Positions 6,722-15,174 are shown, counted from the first letter of the stretch. The stretch: DNA of 23,398 nucleotides from an uncultured Bacilli bacterium (GCA_934089275.1 CAKOJJ010000022.1:1-23398), one strand, 5' to 3'. Program-made: numbers and translations. The notes: generated from the sequence alone by a model not told the origin.

Positions 6722-8474
6722 AGTTTACACTTTTTCCATTTACATATAATTTGTAACCATTAAAGTCAATGTTTTTATAACTTGTATCTTCATCATCTAA
6801 ACTTGTAACATAAGAGTCTCCTGTTAATTTTATCTTAGAGTTTTTAGATAATTTTAATGTTATAGATTTTGCTTCATTCGAAGAGTTGATACTTCCTTCA
6901 TAAATTGAAGAATCACTTAATTCCATTGATAAAGTAGAAATAGAATCTACAACGATGTTTCCAGTTGCAGTTTGATTTTTTAAAGTAAGTGTTACGCTTC
7001 CACCATTTTGGCCAGTTGTTCCCCAAGAATCTTTTTGAATTCTTAAGAAATTACCAGTAGAATCATTATTTATTATTGTATTGTTTTCCAAAGTGATTAC
7101 GGCATCCGTATTAGTTACGTATAATGTATCTCCTTTATTAGTTGTTATTTTACTATTTTTTGCAGTAAACTTACTTGTTCCAGTATCAGCATCTCCACTC
7201 ATAGATTGATATAGAAAGATGTTTTTATATGTTGTAGATTGGCCATTTAATTTATTGTTTGTATCAGTTAAAGTAACGTTTTCAAGAGTAACAGAATTCT
7301 TTCCTTCTATAACTACGCCTTCTGAAGATGTAGCTTCTAAAGTTGCATCTTTAACCGTGATATCGGCAGTTGAATATATGCTTGGAGATCCAACTCCTGT
7401 TGTTTTGTAAGTACCTTTGGAAACTATTATATTTCCTCCGCCTTTGTCAGAACGAATTGCAGCACTTGATGTACCACTTGTTTCTATATTTAAGTTGCTT
7501 GCTGTGATACTTCCTCCACCGGCAACCATAATTCCTCCAGAAGAATCCCCAGTAGTTTTAATAGAAGAAGCAGAAATATTTATCTTAGATGAACCGTATG
7601 AAAATACTCCATTGGCTCCCGTTGCATCAGTTTTAATTGAACTATTTGATATAGTTACATCAGCATTATCTTTAGCAAGAATACCCGAATTATTGCCATA
7701 AAAACTTGATTCATCTCCTGTTTTTGCATCCCCAGTTTTTGTTACAGTTACATTATCCATTGAAACATTTGCATCATCACTTATTAAAACCGCATTTTCT
7801 GAAGCAGTTGATGATGTATAAGTTTCATCACTTAGAGTTTTATCAGAAGTTATCTCAGTTGATCCTGAATAGTCTGGTGTTTTATTATTCATAGACTCAT
7901 TTATATTGCCGTTATTTGATTGATTATTTTGGCTTTTTGTTCCATTAAACCATATGCTTGTAAAAGATAAAACGGCTGTAATTATAATCGTCAATAAAAC
8001 AAATATAATCGTTTTATCAGTAACTCCAAATGTCTCTTTAAATGTTTTAGCATTAAAGTTTGATATTATTAAATAGCCAATATTAATTGCAACTAATAAC
8101 GATAAAGATATAACTATGACATAAAACCATACTTTATTATTGCTTGTTTGATTGATAACCTCAGGGGCTTTCATAGATTGATTGTTTTCCACATTGCTAT
8201 TTTCTCCGGATGGTTTTTCTGGTGGCATACCCATATTAGAGTCATCACCACTTGGTTTTTCTGGTGGTGTGTTATCTTCACTTTCTCCACTTGGTTTATC
8301 AGGAGGTGTATTATCACTAGGCGTCATATTGCCGTTTCCTTGCATATTTGGTGGAGTTCCTCCAGACATATTATTTGAGTTATCTTTGTTGAAATAAATA
8401 CATGTAAATATAAGACCACTTATACTTACTAATGTAATAATAATCATTACTACATTTTTTAGAATTCTTTTCAT
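6720..8474 (-). CDS. Three-TM surface protein displaying a beta-helix-like repeat domain
   Basis: A 584-residue protein. TM1 spans about residues 8-28. A low-complexity segment (29-114) rich in Pro, Gly, Asn and Ser carries three copies of PP[DE]KPSG (residues 57-63, 70-76 and 84-90). TM2 (115-137) and TM3 (155-176) are joined by a short cytoplasmic loop. Residues ~180-584 are external, with short strands of alternating Val/Ile/Thr/Ser separated by Gly/Asn turns and phrases such as N-V-T-V-T or D-V-T-I-S-N. This pattern is typical of right-handed parallel beta-helix (pectate-lyase-like) or carbohydrate-binding adhesin-like domains. No cysteine is seen in the external part and no sortase motif. 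The start follows SD AAAGGAA (8481-8487) and the gene ends at its own terminator. A role in adhesion or glycan binding is inferred from the fold class only. Confidence 0.82.
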   Translation of the reverse strand: MKRILKNVVMIIITLVSISGLIFTCIYFNKDNSNNMSGGTPPNMQGNGNMTPSDNTPPDKPSGESEDNTPPEKPSGDDSNMGMPPEKPSGENSNVENNQSMKAPEVINQTSNNKVWFYVIVISLSLLVAINIGYLIISNFNAKTFKETFGVTDKTIIFVLLTIIITAVLSFTSIWFNGTKSQNNQSNNGNINESMNNKTPDYSGSTEITSDKTLSDETYTSSTASENAVLISDDANVSMDNVTVTKTGDAKTGDESSFYGNNSGILAKDNADVTISNSSIKTDATGANGVFSYGSSKINISASSIKTTGDSSGGIMVAGGGSITASNLNIETSGTSSAAIRSDKGGGNIIVSKGTYKTTGVGSPSIYSTADITVKDATLEATSSEGVVIEGKNSVTLENVTLTDTNNKLNGQSTTYKNIFLYQSMSGDADTGTSKFTAKNSKITTNKGDTLYVTNTDAVITLENNTIINNDSTGNFLRIQKDSWGTTGQNGGSVTLTLKNQTATGNIVVDSISTLSMELSDSSIYEGSINSSNEAKSITLKLSKNSKIKLTGDSYVTSLDDEDTSYKNIDFNGYKLYVNGKSVN

Positions 8475-8545
8475 TTTTTCTTCCTTTCTAACTATATTAA
8501 AACATATCTATATGAAAAAAATATGAAGAATAATAACATTTTTCT

Positions 8546-8573
8546 TTGAAAACGAAAATTATTAGGGTATAAT
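8546..8573 (+). promoter_or_regulatory. Sigma-A-type promoter for the small membrane protein
   Basis: -35 TTGAAA (8546-8551), a 16-base spacer and a perfect -10 TATAAT (8568-8573). The predicted start near 8580 leaves a 13-base leader with the SD GAGGTAG inside it. Confidence 0.65.
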
Positions 8574-8592
8574 TATATTATAGAGGTAGCGT

Positions 8593-8814
8593 ATGAAAGA
8601 TAACAACATTGAAATAATGAAAAACAAATATTTTTTTATAGGATTTACTGTCGGTATAATACCATTTGTAATTTTACTTACAATGTTATCAATAAATAGA
8701 TTTCCTAATATATTTAAATTGACTTTAATAGTTGTTGCTCTTATTACTGCAACTATTAATGGATATATTCTTAGATATAATATTATTTTAAAAGCAAAGA
8801 GAAGCCTTATTTAG
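8593..8814 (+). CDS. Small two-TM membrane protein, unknown function
   Basis: A 73-residue protein with a polar, Lys-containing N-terminus, two membrane helices (about 13-33 and 41-62) and a basic tail (K-A-K-R-S-L-I). I do not recognise the family. It is likely real: there is a consensus promoter, SD GAGGTAG at correct spacing, a full-length frame and a terminator at its end. It diverges from the beta-helix surface gene and converges on the glycosyltransferase operon with an 8-base overlap of coding ends. Both helix ends carry positive charge. A function cannot be inferred from context. Confidence 0.7.
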   Translation: MKDNNIEIMKNKYFFIGFTVGIIPFVILLTMLSINRFPNIFKLTLIVVALITATINGYILRYNIILKAKRSLI

Positions 8815-8825
8815 ACTTCTCTTTT
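8796..8825. terminator. Shared hairpin terminator of two overlapping convergent genes
   Basis: AAAGAGAAG (8796-8804) pairs with CTTCTCTTT (8816-8824) around an 11-base loop. The loop contains both stop codons: plus strand TAG at 8812-8814, minus strand TAA at 8807-8809. The U-tract is moderate on the plus side and weaker on the minus side. Confidence 0.65.
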
Positions 8826-9670
8826 AATTTAATACTTGTTTCTTTTATCAATAAAGATACATTATAAAATAGTTTTAAAATACTCATAGTTAATTTATTG
8901 GCATTATTGTAATGTTTTTCATAATAGAATTGACTTGCTTTATATATTTTATATTTATTCAATCTTGATACGTTAGTTCCGATTGTTGCATTATGTTTAT
9001 GTTCTACAAATACACTTGTATCAACAACAGATAAAAGTTTCTTTTCTTTTAATTTTCTCGCTAAAATATTTTCTTCATAATATAAAAATACATTAGTATC
9101 AAAATAATTTATTTCCTTTAAGACATCACTTTTAATCATAAAAAAGCATCCATATAAACAATCAACTACTGGTAGAGGATCATTAAAGTGTTCTTCATCA
9201 TATTGAATTAACTTATTTTTATATAATCTACTTAATACAGGAATATTTAAAAGTAAATCCGCTTTGGAACTTGTAAGCTTCCAACCATATTTAAATACAC
9301 CATGTTCAAGAACCTTAGGCATTACTGCTGCAATTTCAGGATTTTTCATATTCTTGATTAAAGATTTAATGACGTTATTAGAAGGAATACTAATATCTGA
9401 GTTACTTAATATTATATTGCAACTTCCATACTTTTGAATTAAATACTTGCTTCCTTCATTCATTCCACTTGAATATCCTAAATTACTAGTTAAACCAATA
9501 ATGTGCACTTTACTATTCTCTATTTTTTTTAGCTTTTCAATATCATGATTAGAAGAATTGTTATCTACAATTACAATTTCATCTATTGAAGTATATTTGG
9601 ACACTTCCTCAGTTAAGTTAATTGTGTTCTCATAATCATTATAGTTTATTATAACTAAACCTGTTTTCAT
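8807..9670 (-). CDS. Glycosyltransferase family 2 (rhamnosyltransferase-like)
   Basis: A 287-residue GT-A enzyme that transfers a nucleotide-activated sugar. It opens with the typical V-I-I-N-Y-N-D strand, has VDNNSS (D36) and NLGYSSGMNEG (63-73), which resembles the rhamnosyltransferase-type N-x-G-[FY]-x-x-G-x-N-x-G motif, and an SNSD segment (89-92) at the usual DxD position. A later YYEEN segment resembles the usual acidic acceptor-site motif. No membrane helix is seen, so it probably acts at the inner face of the membrane. It is the last gene of a three-gene glycan operon, starting directly after the stop of the GT4 gene (TAA-ATG), with SD AGGTGAG inside that gene's end. Its stop lies in a hairpin loop shared with the convergent small gene. 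Confidence 0.88.
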   Translation of the reverse strand: MKTGLVIINYNDYENTINLTEEVSKYTSIDEIVIVDNNSSNHDIEKLKKIENSKVHIIGLTSNLGYSSGMNEGSKYLIQKYGSCNIILSNSDISIPSNNVIKSLIKNMKNPEIAAVMPKVLEHGVFKYGWKLTSSKADLLLNIPVLSRLYKNKLIQYDEEHFNDPLPVVDCLYGCFFMIKSDVLKEINYFDTNVFLYYEENILARKLKEKKLLSVVDTSVFVEHKHNATIGTNVSRLNKYKIYKASQFYYEKHYNNANKLTMSILKLFYNVSLLIKETSIKLKEKSK

Positions 9671-10702
9671 TTACTCACCTAACAATTTTTCTATTTTTTC
9701 AGTTATATTAGAATTATAATCTTCTAATTTATTTGTTTTCTTTTTGAATTTTTTTACACTTTTTAAGTCATTAATGTCAATATAATCAATATTTAAATAT
9801 TTATTTAATCTTTCTGGCATAATAACTTTTAATCCTAAAGTTTTAGCCTCTAACGCAACCATTCCTTGTCCTTCATAACGGCTATTTAAGATTAAATAAT
9901 CACATTTTTTTAAATAAGGAAAAGGATTTTTTTTAGCTCCTAAAAAAGTAATATTATCAAATAAATCCAATTCCTCTACTTGATTTATAAGTTTATCTTT
10001 AAGTGGACCATCTCCGATTATATAAAGTTGAAATTCTTCATTTCTTTCTTTGTATTCTTTAATTATTGGAAACAATAAATCCAATCCTTTTTGATATACC
10101 AATCTTCCTAAAAAGCAAAAATTGATATTATCATCGTCAACATGAAAATCCACTTCTTCTTTAGATTTTTTTAATATTTCATCAGTATCTATATAATTAG
10201 GAATCACATTTTTTGCAGTTAGTCCCGTTAATTCTTTAAAAGATTCTTTTACCCCTTCACTTACAGCAACTACTTCATCAAACTTCTTATATTTGCTTTT
10301 ACTTAAATTAAACAATACTTTAAATTTAAATTCATTTTTCTTTTTTATCTTATAATCATTATGAATCCAAATAACTTTTTTATCAGCATTCGAATCTAAT
10401 GCATATGCTGAAAGGACGTTGTTATAAGCACTAAAGTCGATTGCAACATCATATTTTACCGTTTTATCCATTTTTATAAGCTTTTTAGTTATAAAAAATG
10501 GTAAATATTTATAAAAACTTGGCTTTGATAAAAAAACAACATTTACATCTTTAGGAAGTTCATTATATAACGTCCCTTTTGATAATAAATAAAGATCTAT
10601 ATTATATTTATTATAATCAATTCTTTTTAAAAAATTAATTAAACTTTTTTCAATACCACCAATATTTAAGTTTGGTTCAAAAATAGCTATATTTTTTTTC
10701 AT
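9671..10702 (-). CDS. Glycosyltransferase family 4
   Basis: A 343-residue GT-B retaining glycosyltransferase. The N-terminal domain has the glycine loop N-I-G-G-I-E-K-S (13-20) that contacts the acceptor. The C-terminal domain carries the FLGRL..KG donor site (R200, K205), IIGDGP (228-233) and the E-x7-E signature EGQGMVALE (E277, E285). The protein is slightly short for the family, with no membrane helix. It follows the polymerase gene with a 4-base overlap (ATGA) and has only a weak SD of its own, so translation is probably coupled. It is followed at once by the GT2 gene. The set suggests synthesis of a surface polysaccharide or wall glycan; the sugar specificity cannot be deduced. Confidence 0.9.
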   Translation of the reverse strand: MKKNIAIFEPNLNIGGIEKSLINFLKRIDYNKYNIDLYLLSKGTLYNELPKDVNVVFLSKPSFYKYLPFFITKKLIKMDKTVKYDVAIDFSAYNNVLSAYALDSNADKKVIWIHNDYKIKKKNEFKFKVLFNLSKSKYKKFDEVVAVSEGVKESFKELTGLTAKNVIPNYIDTDEILKKSKEEVDFHVDDDNINFCFLGRLVYQKGLDLLFPIIKEYKERNEEFQLYIIGDGPLKDKLINQVEELDLFDNITFLGAKKNPFPYLKKCDYLILNSRYEGQGMVALEAKTLGLKVIMPERLNKYLNIDYIDINDLKSVKKFKKKTNKLEDYNSNITEKIEKLLGE

Positions 10703-12012
10703 AGAGTCTCAACCTTCTTACTTAACAGAGATATTGAATATGCAACATAGATTGATACAGCTGGTGCAAAAAGGAAGTGTCCAGCTAAGTATGAACCTAA
10801 AAGTATAAATGTTATAGAAGTTACTAATATACAAATCTCTTCGTCTACTTTACTTTTTTTTGCTTTTATAATTTTTAAGAAAATGCTTATCAATAAATAT
10901 ATTGGTAAACTTAATTCAATAATGAACCCAATAAGTCCATATTGAAATAATAAATCATGAAAATCTCTTTCTACTGTTTTTTCATAATATATTCCATCAT
11001 AAAATTTATCATTAGATGTTAATCCATATAACTTAGAAAATATGGAACTATCATTATACATTTTTTTATTAACAATTAAGAAGTCATCTCTTCCATTAAA
11101 AACTAAAGATGTAGAGATTTCATTACGAATATCTTCACTTGTCTTATTAAATTTAGGACAGCATGTTTTGCAGTAATTGCCACCACTACTTTGATAAGCT
11201 CTTTCATAATTGCCAATAAGATTAGTATAAATCGGTAACTTTATTGTAAATATCAAAATTGATAATAAAATACCTCCTAAAAAGAAAATACTTTTTAGAT
11301 TTAATTTATTTTTTACAATTAGTTTGTTATATGTAAAATAGAAAATAAATGCAAATCCAAGTAATCCAACACAACCGACATAACTTGCTTTAGTTCCTAA
11401 AACACATAAGAATATAATTGTTATTAAAGACGATATTATATTATAAATATTTTTATCTTTTATATAGTCGATTAGAGAAAAACCTAACAATGATATTAAA
11501 ATTAAACCATATTCATTTGCTGAATTAAACCATGAAACAATTCCTTTATGATAACAATTAACATATGAAGAATATGAACAGTATGCAGTTTTTGTAATAA
11601 CTGATGTCAATAAAGATATTCCAATAATTAAAGCTATTATAATGAATGTGAAACGATCCAATTCTTTATTTTTTTTAAAATATAAAGTAAAAAATAATAA
11701 TACAATAGGAAAATAAATCAATTTAGACATGCTACTTCCAAAACTCATGATATTAAAATTATTTTCCAAGATAATACGTCCAATTAATGAAGTTAGTAAA
11801 TAAATTATCCATACAATAATATACATATTTATTTTGCTATTACGATTTTTTATTATATAAATACTTGCATATATTAAAAATATGAATCTACATATCATAC
11901 CTAAAGATATATGTAAGTTGTATTCATTTATCATTAACGAAGTTATAATATCGATAAGTGGTTGAATTAACATAAACTTAACTAGTACACGATTATTGTA
12001 AAACTTATCCAT
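10699..12012 (-). CDS. Wzy/O-antigen-ligase-like polysaccharide polymerase
   Basis: A multi-pass membrane protein of 437 residues from the chosen start, with about ten to twelve hydrophobic helices and one long external loop in the second half. After this loop comes DFHDLLFQYGLIGFI, matching the H-x-x-x-L-x-x-x-G-x-x-G pattern near the end of the Wzy_C/WaaL domain. The loop contains a CxxCC cluster (K-T flanked). A GTG five codons upstream (12025-12027) could also serve as the start, but GGGAAGTGAG sits at SD distance from the ATG at 12012, which I prefer. It is the first gene of the operon, with a good promoter just upstream. The likely role is polymerising or ligating lipid-linked glycan on the outer face of the membrane. 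Flippase and initiating transferase are not in this window. Confidence 0.85.
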   Translation of the reverse strand: MDKFYNNRVLVKFMLIQPLIDIITSLMINEYNLHISLGMICRFIFLIYASIYIIKNRNSKINMYIIVWIIYLLTSLIGRIILENNFNIMSFGSSMSKLIYFPIVLLFFTLYFKKNKELDRFTFIIIALIIGISLLTSVITKTAYCSYSSYVNCYHKGIVSWFNSANEYGLILISLLGFSLIDYIKDKNIYNIISSLITIIFLCVLGTKASYVGCVGLLGFAFIFYFTYNKLIVKNKLNLKSIFFLGGILLSILIFTIKLPIYTNLIGNYERAYQSSGGNYCKTCCPKFNKTSEDIRNEISTSLVFNGRDDFLIVNKKMYNDSSIFSKLYGLTSNDKFYDGIYYEKTVERDFHDLLFQYGLIGFIIELSLPIYLLISIFLKIIKAKKSKVDEEICILVTSITFILLGSYLAGHFLFAPAVSIYVAYSISLLSKKVETL

Positions 12013-12032
12013 ATTCTCACTTCCCACATATA

Positions 12033-12061
12033 ATTATACAAAAAAAATGGCGTTATTTAAA
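12033..12061 (-). promoter_or_regulatory. Promoter of the glycan operon
   Basis: On the minus strand, -35 TTTAAA (12056-12061), a 17-base spacer and a perfect -10 TATAAT (12033-12038), 21 bases from the chosen ATG at 12012. Confidence 0.6.
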
Positions 12062-12097
12062 GAGAAAACGTTTTTTGATATTTCTTTGAAAAGGAAT

Positions 12098-12128
12098 AAA
12101 AAAATATGTAGATTGTTCTACATATTTT
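12098..12128 (-). terminator. Rho-independent terminator of xseA-xseB-proS
   Basis: AAAATATGTAGA (12101-12112) pairs with TCTACATATTTT (12117-12128) around a TTGT loop. On the minus strand it is followed by a U-run (A-run 12098-12104). The stem overlaps the proS stop codon. Confidence 0.85.
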
Positions 12129-13551
12129 AATATTGTCTACCAAAATAGATTACATGTTTTGCTGGCTCTCCACAAATACAGTTTCCAGTTGCATGTTCAT
12201 GTTCTAATATACAACGTGATTTTAAACCAGTTTTTTCTTTGATGTTTTCTTCGCATTCTGTTCTTCCGCACCAATTTATTTTGATAAATCCAGATTTAGT
12301 TGCTGCAATACTTTCAAATTCTTCCATGGTTGATGCTTCATACAACATTGAATTTCTTCTGTCTTCTGCTTTTTTATACATATCATTTTGCATAGTTTCA
12401 AAAATCTCGTTTAATTTATCAGCTAAATTATCAAGTTCGTTAATGCTAAATTCATACTTTTCTAAAGTATCTCTTCTTACTAAAGTGATATGTCCATTTT
12501 TTATATCTCTAGCACCAACTTCGATTCTAACTGGATATCCTTTAACCTCAGCTTCAGCAAATTTAAATCCTGGAGTTTTATCGCTTCTATCAACTTTATT
12601 AGTGATGTCATTTTTATTTAAAATATCTACAACTTTATCAATATATTTATCAATATCTTTTCCAATTGGAATAACAATTACTTTTGTTGGAGCAATTTTT
12701 GGAGGTAATACAAGTCCACGATCATCTGAGTGAGTCATAATAAGTCCACCGATCATACGTGTTGTACAACCCCATGAAGTTTGAAATGGAGTTTTTAGTT
12801 TGTTATCCTTATCTAAAAATTCTATTCCAAAAGCACGAGCAAAGCCGTCGCCAAAATAATGACTTGTTCCATTTTGAAGAGCAACGCCATCATACATCAT
12901 AGCTTCAATTGTATAAGTTGCTTCAGCTCCAGCAAATTTTTCTTTTTCAGTTTTTCTTCCTACTATAACTGGCATTGCTAAGTAGTTTCTTTGGAAATTT
13001 TCATAAACATGTAACATTTTTAAAGTTTCAGCCATTGCTTCTTCACTTGTTGCATGCAATGTATGTCCTTCTTGCCATAATATCTCACGGCTTCTTAAAA
13101 ATGGTCTTGTTGTTTTTTCCCAACGAACTATCGTACACCATTGATTATAAAGAACTGGTAGGTCTCTATAACTTTTTACAATCTTTTTAAAATGATCACA
13201 GAATAAAGTTTCACTTGTTGGACGAACACACATTCTTTCGTCCAACTTTTCTTTTCCACCATAAGTTACCCAAGCAACTTCAGGAGCAAAGCCTTCAACA
13301 TGATCCTTTTCAACGTTTAGTAAAGATTCAGGTATGAACATAGGCATTTGAACGTTTTCATGTCCTAAACGCTTAAATTCTTTGTCCAATACATTTTGCA
13401 TGTTTTCCCAAATAGCATATCCATATGGACGAATAACCATACTGCCCTTTACGTTTGTATAATCAACTAAATCAGCTTTTTTAACAACGTCAGTATACCA
13501 TTTAGCAAAATCAACATCTCTGCTTGTAATATCTTTAACTTGATTATCCAT
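12127..13551 (-). CDS. proS: Prolyl-tRNA synthetase, eukaryote/archaeal-type (ProS type 3)
   Basis: Class II aminoacyl-tRNA synthetase that charges tRNA-Pro. Its 474 residues match the short, eukaryote/archaeal-like form and not the ~570-residue bacterial form with an inserted editing domain. The motif 2 region reads RWEKTTRPFLRSREILWQEG, followed by the TSWGCTTR and GLVLPP segments of the active site. The C-terminal domain has a probable zinc site (NWCGRTEC, SRC, NCICGE) and ends in the usual tyrosine. Such enzymes occur in several Bacillota and Mollicutes. It starts 2 bases after the xseB stop, and its SD (GAGGAA) is in the last codons of xseB, so the two are tightly coupled. No T-box leader is visible. 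A terminator follows. Confidence 0.95.
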   Translation of the reverse strand: MDNQVKDITSRDVDFAKWYTDVVKKADLVDYTNVKGSMVIRPYGYAIWENMQNVLDKEFKRLGHENVQMPMFIPESLLNVEKDHVEGFAPEVAWVTYGGKEKLDERMCVRPTSETLFCDHFKKIVKSYRDLPVLYNQWCTIVRWEKTTRPFLRSREILWQEGHTLHATSEEAMAETLKMLHVYENFQRNYLAMPVIVGRKTEKEKFAGAEATYTIEAMMYDGVALQNGTSHYFGDGFARAFGIEFLDKDNKLKTPFQTSWGCTTRMIGGLIMTHSDDRGLVLPPKIAPTKVIVIPIGKDIDKYIDKVVDILNKNDITNKVDRSDKTPGFKFAEAEVKGYPVRIEVGARDIKNGHITLVRRDTLEKYEFSINELDNLADKLNEIFETMQNDMYKKAEDRRNSMLYEASTMEEFESIAATKSGFIKINWCGRTECEENIKEKTGLKSRCILEHEHATGNCICGEPAKHVIYFGRQY

Positions 13552-13553
13552 AA

Positions 13554-13772
13554 CTATTCCTCTACTTCGAAGTTTTCTAAACTTCCATTTTCTTTTAATA
13601 TTTGATTAACTGCATCTGTTGCTTTTGTTAATTTATCATTACAAACTTTAACAATTTGCATAGCTTCAGTATATTTTTTTATTGAACTTTCTAAATCTGT
13701 ATTACCAGTTTCTAATTCTTTGATAATATTTTCAAGTTCACTCATAAGTTCTTCAAATTTCTTATCTTCCAT
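13554..13772 (-). CDS. xseB: Exonuclease VII small subunit
   Basis: A 72-residue helical protein, the normal length for XseB, which binds the XseA large subunit to make the single-strand-specific exonuclease VII. It has the family pattern F-E-E-L-M-S-E-L-E-x-I-I-K-x-L-E near the start and L-E-S-S-I-K-x-Y-T-E-A further on, then a Lys-rich helix. A TTG seven codons upstream (13791-13793) is in frame, but AAAGGAG lies at SD distance from the ATG at 13772, which gives the standard N-terminus. The start overlaps the end of xseA by 11 bases in another frame, and proS follows after 2 bases. Confidence 0.93.
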   Translation of the reverse strand: MEDKKFEELMSELENIIKELETGNTDLESSIKKYTEAMQIVKVCNDKLTKATDAVNQILKENGSLENFEVEE

Positions 13773-15048
13773 TTTCTTTCTCTCCTTTAACAACTGTGTT
13801 TATCTCTCCATCAAGAAGTCTAATATTTACCTCATCATTAACTTTAACATCTTTAACACTTTTTATTACTTTTCCATTAATTGTAGAAAGTGAATATCCT
13901 TTACTCAAAACGCTTAACGGGTTTAATAACTCTAGTTTATTAATAACAAGTTCTAGACTGTTTTTATTTTTTATAAATAACTCACTTGGATTTAAAAGTA
14001 TATGATTACTTATTACATTTTGATATCTAGAAACGGATATATCCATTTTGTGAGTAATGTAACTATTTAATTTATTAATAATCATATCAAGTTTTTGTTC
14101 TCTAATCTCAGAATATGAGAGTGGATTAGTTAGAACATAACTGTTTTTAAAATTATTAAGTTGTTTCTTTGATAAGTCTATTAAATTAAATATATTTTTA
14201 TTTAAACGTATTTCAAGTTGACGAATATAGTTAACTAAATCAACCATATTTGGTACAGCCATCTCTGCTGCTCCTGTCGGTGTTGGAGCACGCATATCAG
14301 CAACAAAGTCAGCTATAGTGAAGTCTATTTCATGACCAACAGCAGATATAACCGGAATACGAGACTCGTATATTGCTCTGGCAACACATTCTTCATTAAA
14401 TGCCCATAAGTCTTCAATACTTCCGCCGCCTCTACCAACAATTAATACATCTATGTCATCAAATTCATTTGCACGCTTAATTTGTCTTACAACATCATCT
14501 TTAGCAAGTTCTCCTTGAACTAAAGCTGGAAATAATATTGTGTTACATATTGGATATCTTCTTTTTATAGTTGAAAGGATATCTCTTATAGCTGCTCCCG
14601 TTGGTGCAGTTACAATACCAATTTTACTTGGATATTTCGGTATCGGTTTTTTATGTGCTTGATCAAATAAACCTTCTTTAGCAAGTTTTTGTTTTAATTC
14701 TTCTAGTTTTTTTAATAGATCTCCATTACCGGATAAATGCATTTCTTCAACATATACTTGATATCCACCAGTTGGAACATATACACTTATTCTTCCGGTA
14801 ACTAATACTTCATCTCCATCTTTCGGGACAAAATCAAGATTTGAAGCATTTGTTTTAAACATCACTGCATTAATTCTTGATTCTTCATCTTTTAAAGTGA
14901 AATATAAATGTCCTCTAGTATGTCCTTTATAATTGGAAACTTCTCCTTTAATATGGACAACTTGGCATTCAATCTTAGAATCTAAGAAATTTTTTATTGC
15001 TTGATTATATTGGCTTACTGTAAAATATTTTATTTCTTCTGTGTCCAT
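13762..15048 (-). CDS. xseA: Exonuclease VII large subunit
   Basis: A 428-residue catalytic subunit of exonuclease VII, which degrades single-stranded DNA in repair and recombination. Residues 8-105 form the N-terminal OB-fold (GEVSNYKGHTRGHLYFTLKD). The catalytic domain follows, with KIGIVTAPTGAAIRDI (142-157), the glycine-rich GRGGGSIEDLWAFNEE (205-220), AVGHEIDFTIAD (236-247) and RAPTPTGAAE (253-262), all hallmarks of XseA. A long helical segment and a short beta C-terminal domain complete it. It is slightly shorter than the E. coli and B. subtilis proteins, with no core motif missing. The start follows a strong SD (AGGAGG). It is the first gene of the xseA-xseB-proS operon. Confidence 0.96.
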   Translation of the reverse strand: MDTEEIKYFTVSQYNQAIKNFLDSKIECQVVHIKGEVSNYKGHTRGHLYFTLKDEESRINAVMFKTNASNLDFVPKDGDEVLVTGRISVYVPTGGYQVYVEEMHLSGNGDLLKKLEELKQKLAKEGLFDQAHKKPIPKYPSKIGIVTAPTGAAIRDILSTIKRRYPICNTILFPALVQGELAKDDVVRQIKRANEFDDIDVLIVGRGGGSIEDLWAFNEECVARAIYESRIPVISAVGHEIDFTIADFVADMRAPTPTGAAEMAVPNMVDLVNYIRQLEIRLNKNIFNLIDLSKKQLNNFKNSYVLTNPLSYSEIREQKLDMIINKLNSYITHKMDISVSRYQNVISNHILLNPSELFIKNKNSLELVINKLELLNPLSVLSKGYSLSTINGKVIKSVKDVKVNDEVNIRLLDGEINTVVKGEKENGR

Positions 15049-15066
15049 ACTTTTCCTCCTTTCTAT

Positions 15067-15095
15067 ATTTTATCAAAAATATAATAAAATGTCTT
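15067..15095 (-). promoter_or_regulatory. Possible promoter of xseA-xseB-proS
   Basis: On the minus strand, AAGACA (15090-15095), a 17-base spacer and TAAAAT (15067-15072) with TGA directly upstream (extended -10). The -35 matches only 4 of 6. The surrounding region is very AT-rich, so a chance match is possible. Confidence 0.4.
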
Positions 15096-15143
15096 TAATT
15101 AATAAACATTATTTTGTTTGTATAATAAATTTTATTCATAAAT

Positions 15144-15174
15144 AAAAAAAATCACATAAATTAATATGTGATTT
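15144..15174 (-). terminator. Rho-independent terminator downstream of mutS
   Basis: AAATCACATA (15149-15158) pairs with TATGTGATTT (15165-15174) around a 6-base loop. On the minus strand the stem is followed by eight U (A-run 15144-15151). It lies about 104 bases after the mutS stop, leaving a fairly long 3' untranslated segment. Confidence 0.7.

Noticed and set aside
7219..7894. Plus-strand open frames opposite the beta-helix gene
   Set aside because: They are low-complexity shadows of a repetitive gene with no SD, and the minus-strand product has clear membrane and repeat organisation.
12013..12027. GTG start for the Wzy-like gene
   Set aside because: The same bases contain the SD for the ATG at 12012, which gives a more usual N-terminus.
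12063..12076. CcpA (cre)-like site before the glycan operon
   Set aside because: The core AAACGTTT matches, but the ends do not fit the consensus, and AT-rich palindromes like this occur by chance.
12239..12733. 164-codon plus-strand frame opposite proS
   Set aside because: Shadow of a strongly conserved synthetase gene; no ribosome-binding site.
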